Origin: Zoogloeaceae bacterium | Lineage (GTDB): Bacteria > Pseudomonadota > Gammaproteobacteria > Burkholderiales > Rhodocyclaceae | Direction of reading: 5' to 3' | NCBI GenBank assembly: GCA_031273145.1 | Contig: JAISSL010000093.1 | Coordinates: 1-17,365, forward strand | DNA: 17,365 bases | Shown here: positions 16,201 through 17,365 of the stretch, piece after piece | How positions within the stretch are numbered: position 1 is the first letter of the stretch | How the letters are laid out: each line of letters opens with the position of its first letter | The notes under the pieces: model-generated | What the model saw: only the letters and a program-made list of their open reading frames with translations | The model's database searches: none | Told to the model about the DNA's origin: nothing | Program-made: the position numbers and the translations under genes

Positions 16201-16221
16201 CCGGACAGAGTGTCCGGTTTT
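16201..16221 (+). promoter_or_regulatory. Small hairpin upstream of the nitronate monooxygenase-like gene
   Basis: CCGGACA-GAG-TGTCCGG followed by TTTT. The 7-bp perfect arms and T-run look like a short terminator or an operator. It lies 42 nt before the ATG at 16263, in a gap without a clear promoter. Confidence 0.4.
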
Positions 16222-16262
16222 CTGTTACTCTTATTAATCCCATTGCTTTAAGCTGTACCCTC

Positions 16263-17365
16263 ATGTCAGAATCCACATCCGATCCAGTTCGCTTTCCCAT
16301 GCTCACCATCAGGGGAAAAGCCGTCTTACCCATTGTGCAGGGGGGCATGGGGGTCGGAATTTCCGCGCACCGGCTGGCGGGCGCGGTTGCCTCGGAAAAC
16401 GCGGTCGGAACCATCGCCAGCATTGACTTGCGCCACCATCATCCTGACCTGCTGGAAACGACCCGACGGATAAAAGACCGGGAAGCGAACAAGGCCGCCA
16501 TCTGGCGCGCCAACCGCATTGCCCTGGATCGGGAAATCCGGCAGGCGCTGGAAATTGGCGCAGGGCGCGGCCTGATTGCGGTCAACATCATGCGCGCCGT
16601 CTCGCAATATCAGGAATATGTGCGCCAGTCCTGCGAATCCGGCGCGGACGCGATTGTGATGGGCGCGGGGTTGCCGCTTGAACTGCCCGATCTGGTCACG
16701 GATTTCCCCAAGGTTGCCCTGTTTCCCATTTTGTCGGACGTGCGCGGGGTCGTGCTGATACTGAAAAAATGGATGCGGAAAAAGCGCCTGCCGGATGCCA
16801 TCGTGATTGAGCATCCGGCTTATGCGGGCGGACATCTGGGCGCCACGCGGCCGGAAGAAACCAACGATCCGCGCTTCGATTTCCAGACGGTCATTCCGGG
16901 CGTTTTGCAAGTCTTCAAGGAGATGGAGCTGGAATCGGAGAAAATTCCGCTGATTCCGGCCGGAGGCATTCATTCGCATGAACAGGTGCGCGAACTGTTT
17001 GCTCTGGGCGCTTCTGCCGTGCAGCTTGGTACGGCCTTTGCCGCAACCGAAGAGTGCGACGCCGCGCCCGAATTCAGACAAGTACTCATTTCCGCGACGG
17101 AAGAAACCGTGGTGGAATTCATGAGTTGCGCGGGGCTGCCTGCCCGCGCGGTGCGAACTCCCTGGCTGGAAAAATACCTGACCCGCGAAAAAAAGTTGAT
17201 GCAGGCTGCCGAAGGGAAAACCCACCAATGCACGCTTGCTTGGGACTGCCTGCTTTCCTGCGGCCTGCGGGATGCCAACCCGAAACATGGACAATTTTGC
17301 ATTGACCAGCAACTTTCCGCCGCCATGTTCGGCGATTTACAGCGCGGCCTTTTCTTTCGCGGCAA
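16263..17365 (+). CDS. Nitronate monooxygenase / 2-nitropropane dioxygenase-like flavoprotein, 3' end cut
   Basis: The frame is open from ATG 16263 to the window end (367 codons, no stop). It has an FMN TIM-barrel of the NPD family: PIVQGGMGVGIS at the N-terminus, GADAIVMGAGLPLELP, IEHPAYAGGHLGA with the conserved His191, and the FMN-phosphate region LIPAGGIHSHEQV plus ALGASAVQLGTAFAAT. The family oxidises alkyl nitronates or acts as related FMN oxidoreductases; FabK-type enoyl-ACP reductases are relatives, so the substrate is open. After the barrel it continues with a cysteine-containing tail (QCTLAWDCLLSCGLRD, QFCIDQQL) not needed by the minimal family. No Shine-Dalgarno is seen before 16263. 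An in-frame ATG at 16299 is an alternative start. The phaC terminator lies between, so it is a separate transcript. Confidence 0.88.
   Translation, partial: MSESTSDPVRFPMLTIRGKAVLPIVQGGMGVGISAHRLAGAVASENAVGTIASIDLRHHHPDLLETTRRIKDREANKAAIWRANRIALDREIRQALEIGAGRGLIAVNIMRAVSQYQEYVRQSCESGADAIVMGAGLPLELPDLVTDFPKVALFPILSDVRGVVLILKKWMRKKRLPDAIVIEHPAYAGGHLGATRPEETNDPRFDFQTVIPGVLQVFKEMELESEKIPLIPAGGIHSHEQVRELFALGASAVQLGTAFAATEECDAAPEFRQVLISATEETVVEFMSCAGLPARAVRTPWLEKYLTREKKLMQAAEGKTHQCTLAWDCLLSCGLRDANPKHGQFCIDQQLSAAMFGDLQRGLFFRG

Noticed and set aside
1..17365. Mobile element, CRISPR, toxin-antitoxin or biosynthetic cluster
   Set aside because: No transposase, integrase, direct-repeat array, toxin pair or clustered biosynthetic enzymes were seen on either strand. 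Nearly all of the window is core metabolism and cell-wall genes.

Overview
The window looks like chromosomal DNA from a betaproteobacterium that stores polyhydroxyalkanoate (PHA). This rests on gene order and protein character: a divergent gatCAB / mreBCD-mrdA-rodA-rlpA arrangement and a class I PHA synthase, in moderately GC-rich DNA. The species cannot be named from the sequence. No rRNA, tRNA, CRISPR array, transposase or phage gene is visible.

Left part (1-6187, minus strand, read right to left): gatC, gatA, a beta-class glutathione S-transferase, a small secreted protein of unknown function, gatB, an orphan NarL-type response regulator, and a radical SAM enzyme cut by the window edge. 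GatCAB is the tRNA-dependent amidotransferase that corrects Glu-tRNA(Gln) and/or Asp-tRNA(Asn). Here its operon is split by two genes with no obvious link to translation.

Middle (6331-12925, plus strand): a compact elongasome operon, mreB-mreC-mreD-mrdA(PBP2)-rodA-rlpA. It encodes the actin-like scaffold, its two membrane partners, the transpeptidase, the SEDS glycosyltransferase and a septal/lateral-wall lipoprotein. Gaps are 26, 16 and 3 nt, followed by two 4-nt ATGA overlaps. A bidirectional terminator-like hairpin follows.

Right part: a minus-strand gene for a membrane-anchored, cysteine-rich DUF3617-like periplasmic protein (12980-13914). It carries a run of 15 C (on its own strand) just after its best start codon. 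In this sequence the run leaves that start out of frame with the rest of the gene. One C more (16), or two fewer (13), would restore a 311- or 310-residue protein. Upstream of the Shine-Dalgarno lie a terminator-like hairpin, a TATAAT -10 box with an overlapping palindrome, and a 23-codon small ORF. This is the most unusual locus in the window: a candidate phase-variable gene, perhaps also attenuated, unless the homopolymer is a sequencing error. Divergent from it is phaC (class I PHA synthase) with a perfect terminator. Last comes the 5' part of a nitronate monooxygenase-like flavoprotein gene that runs off the right edge.
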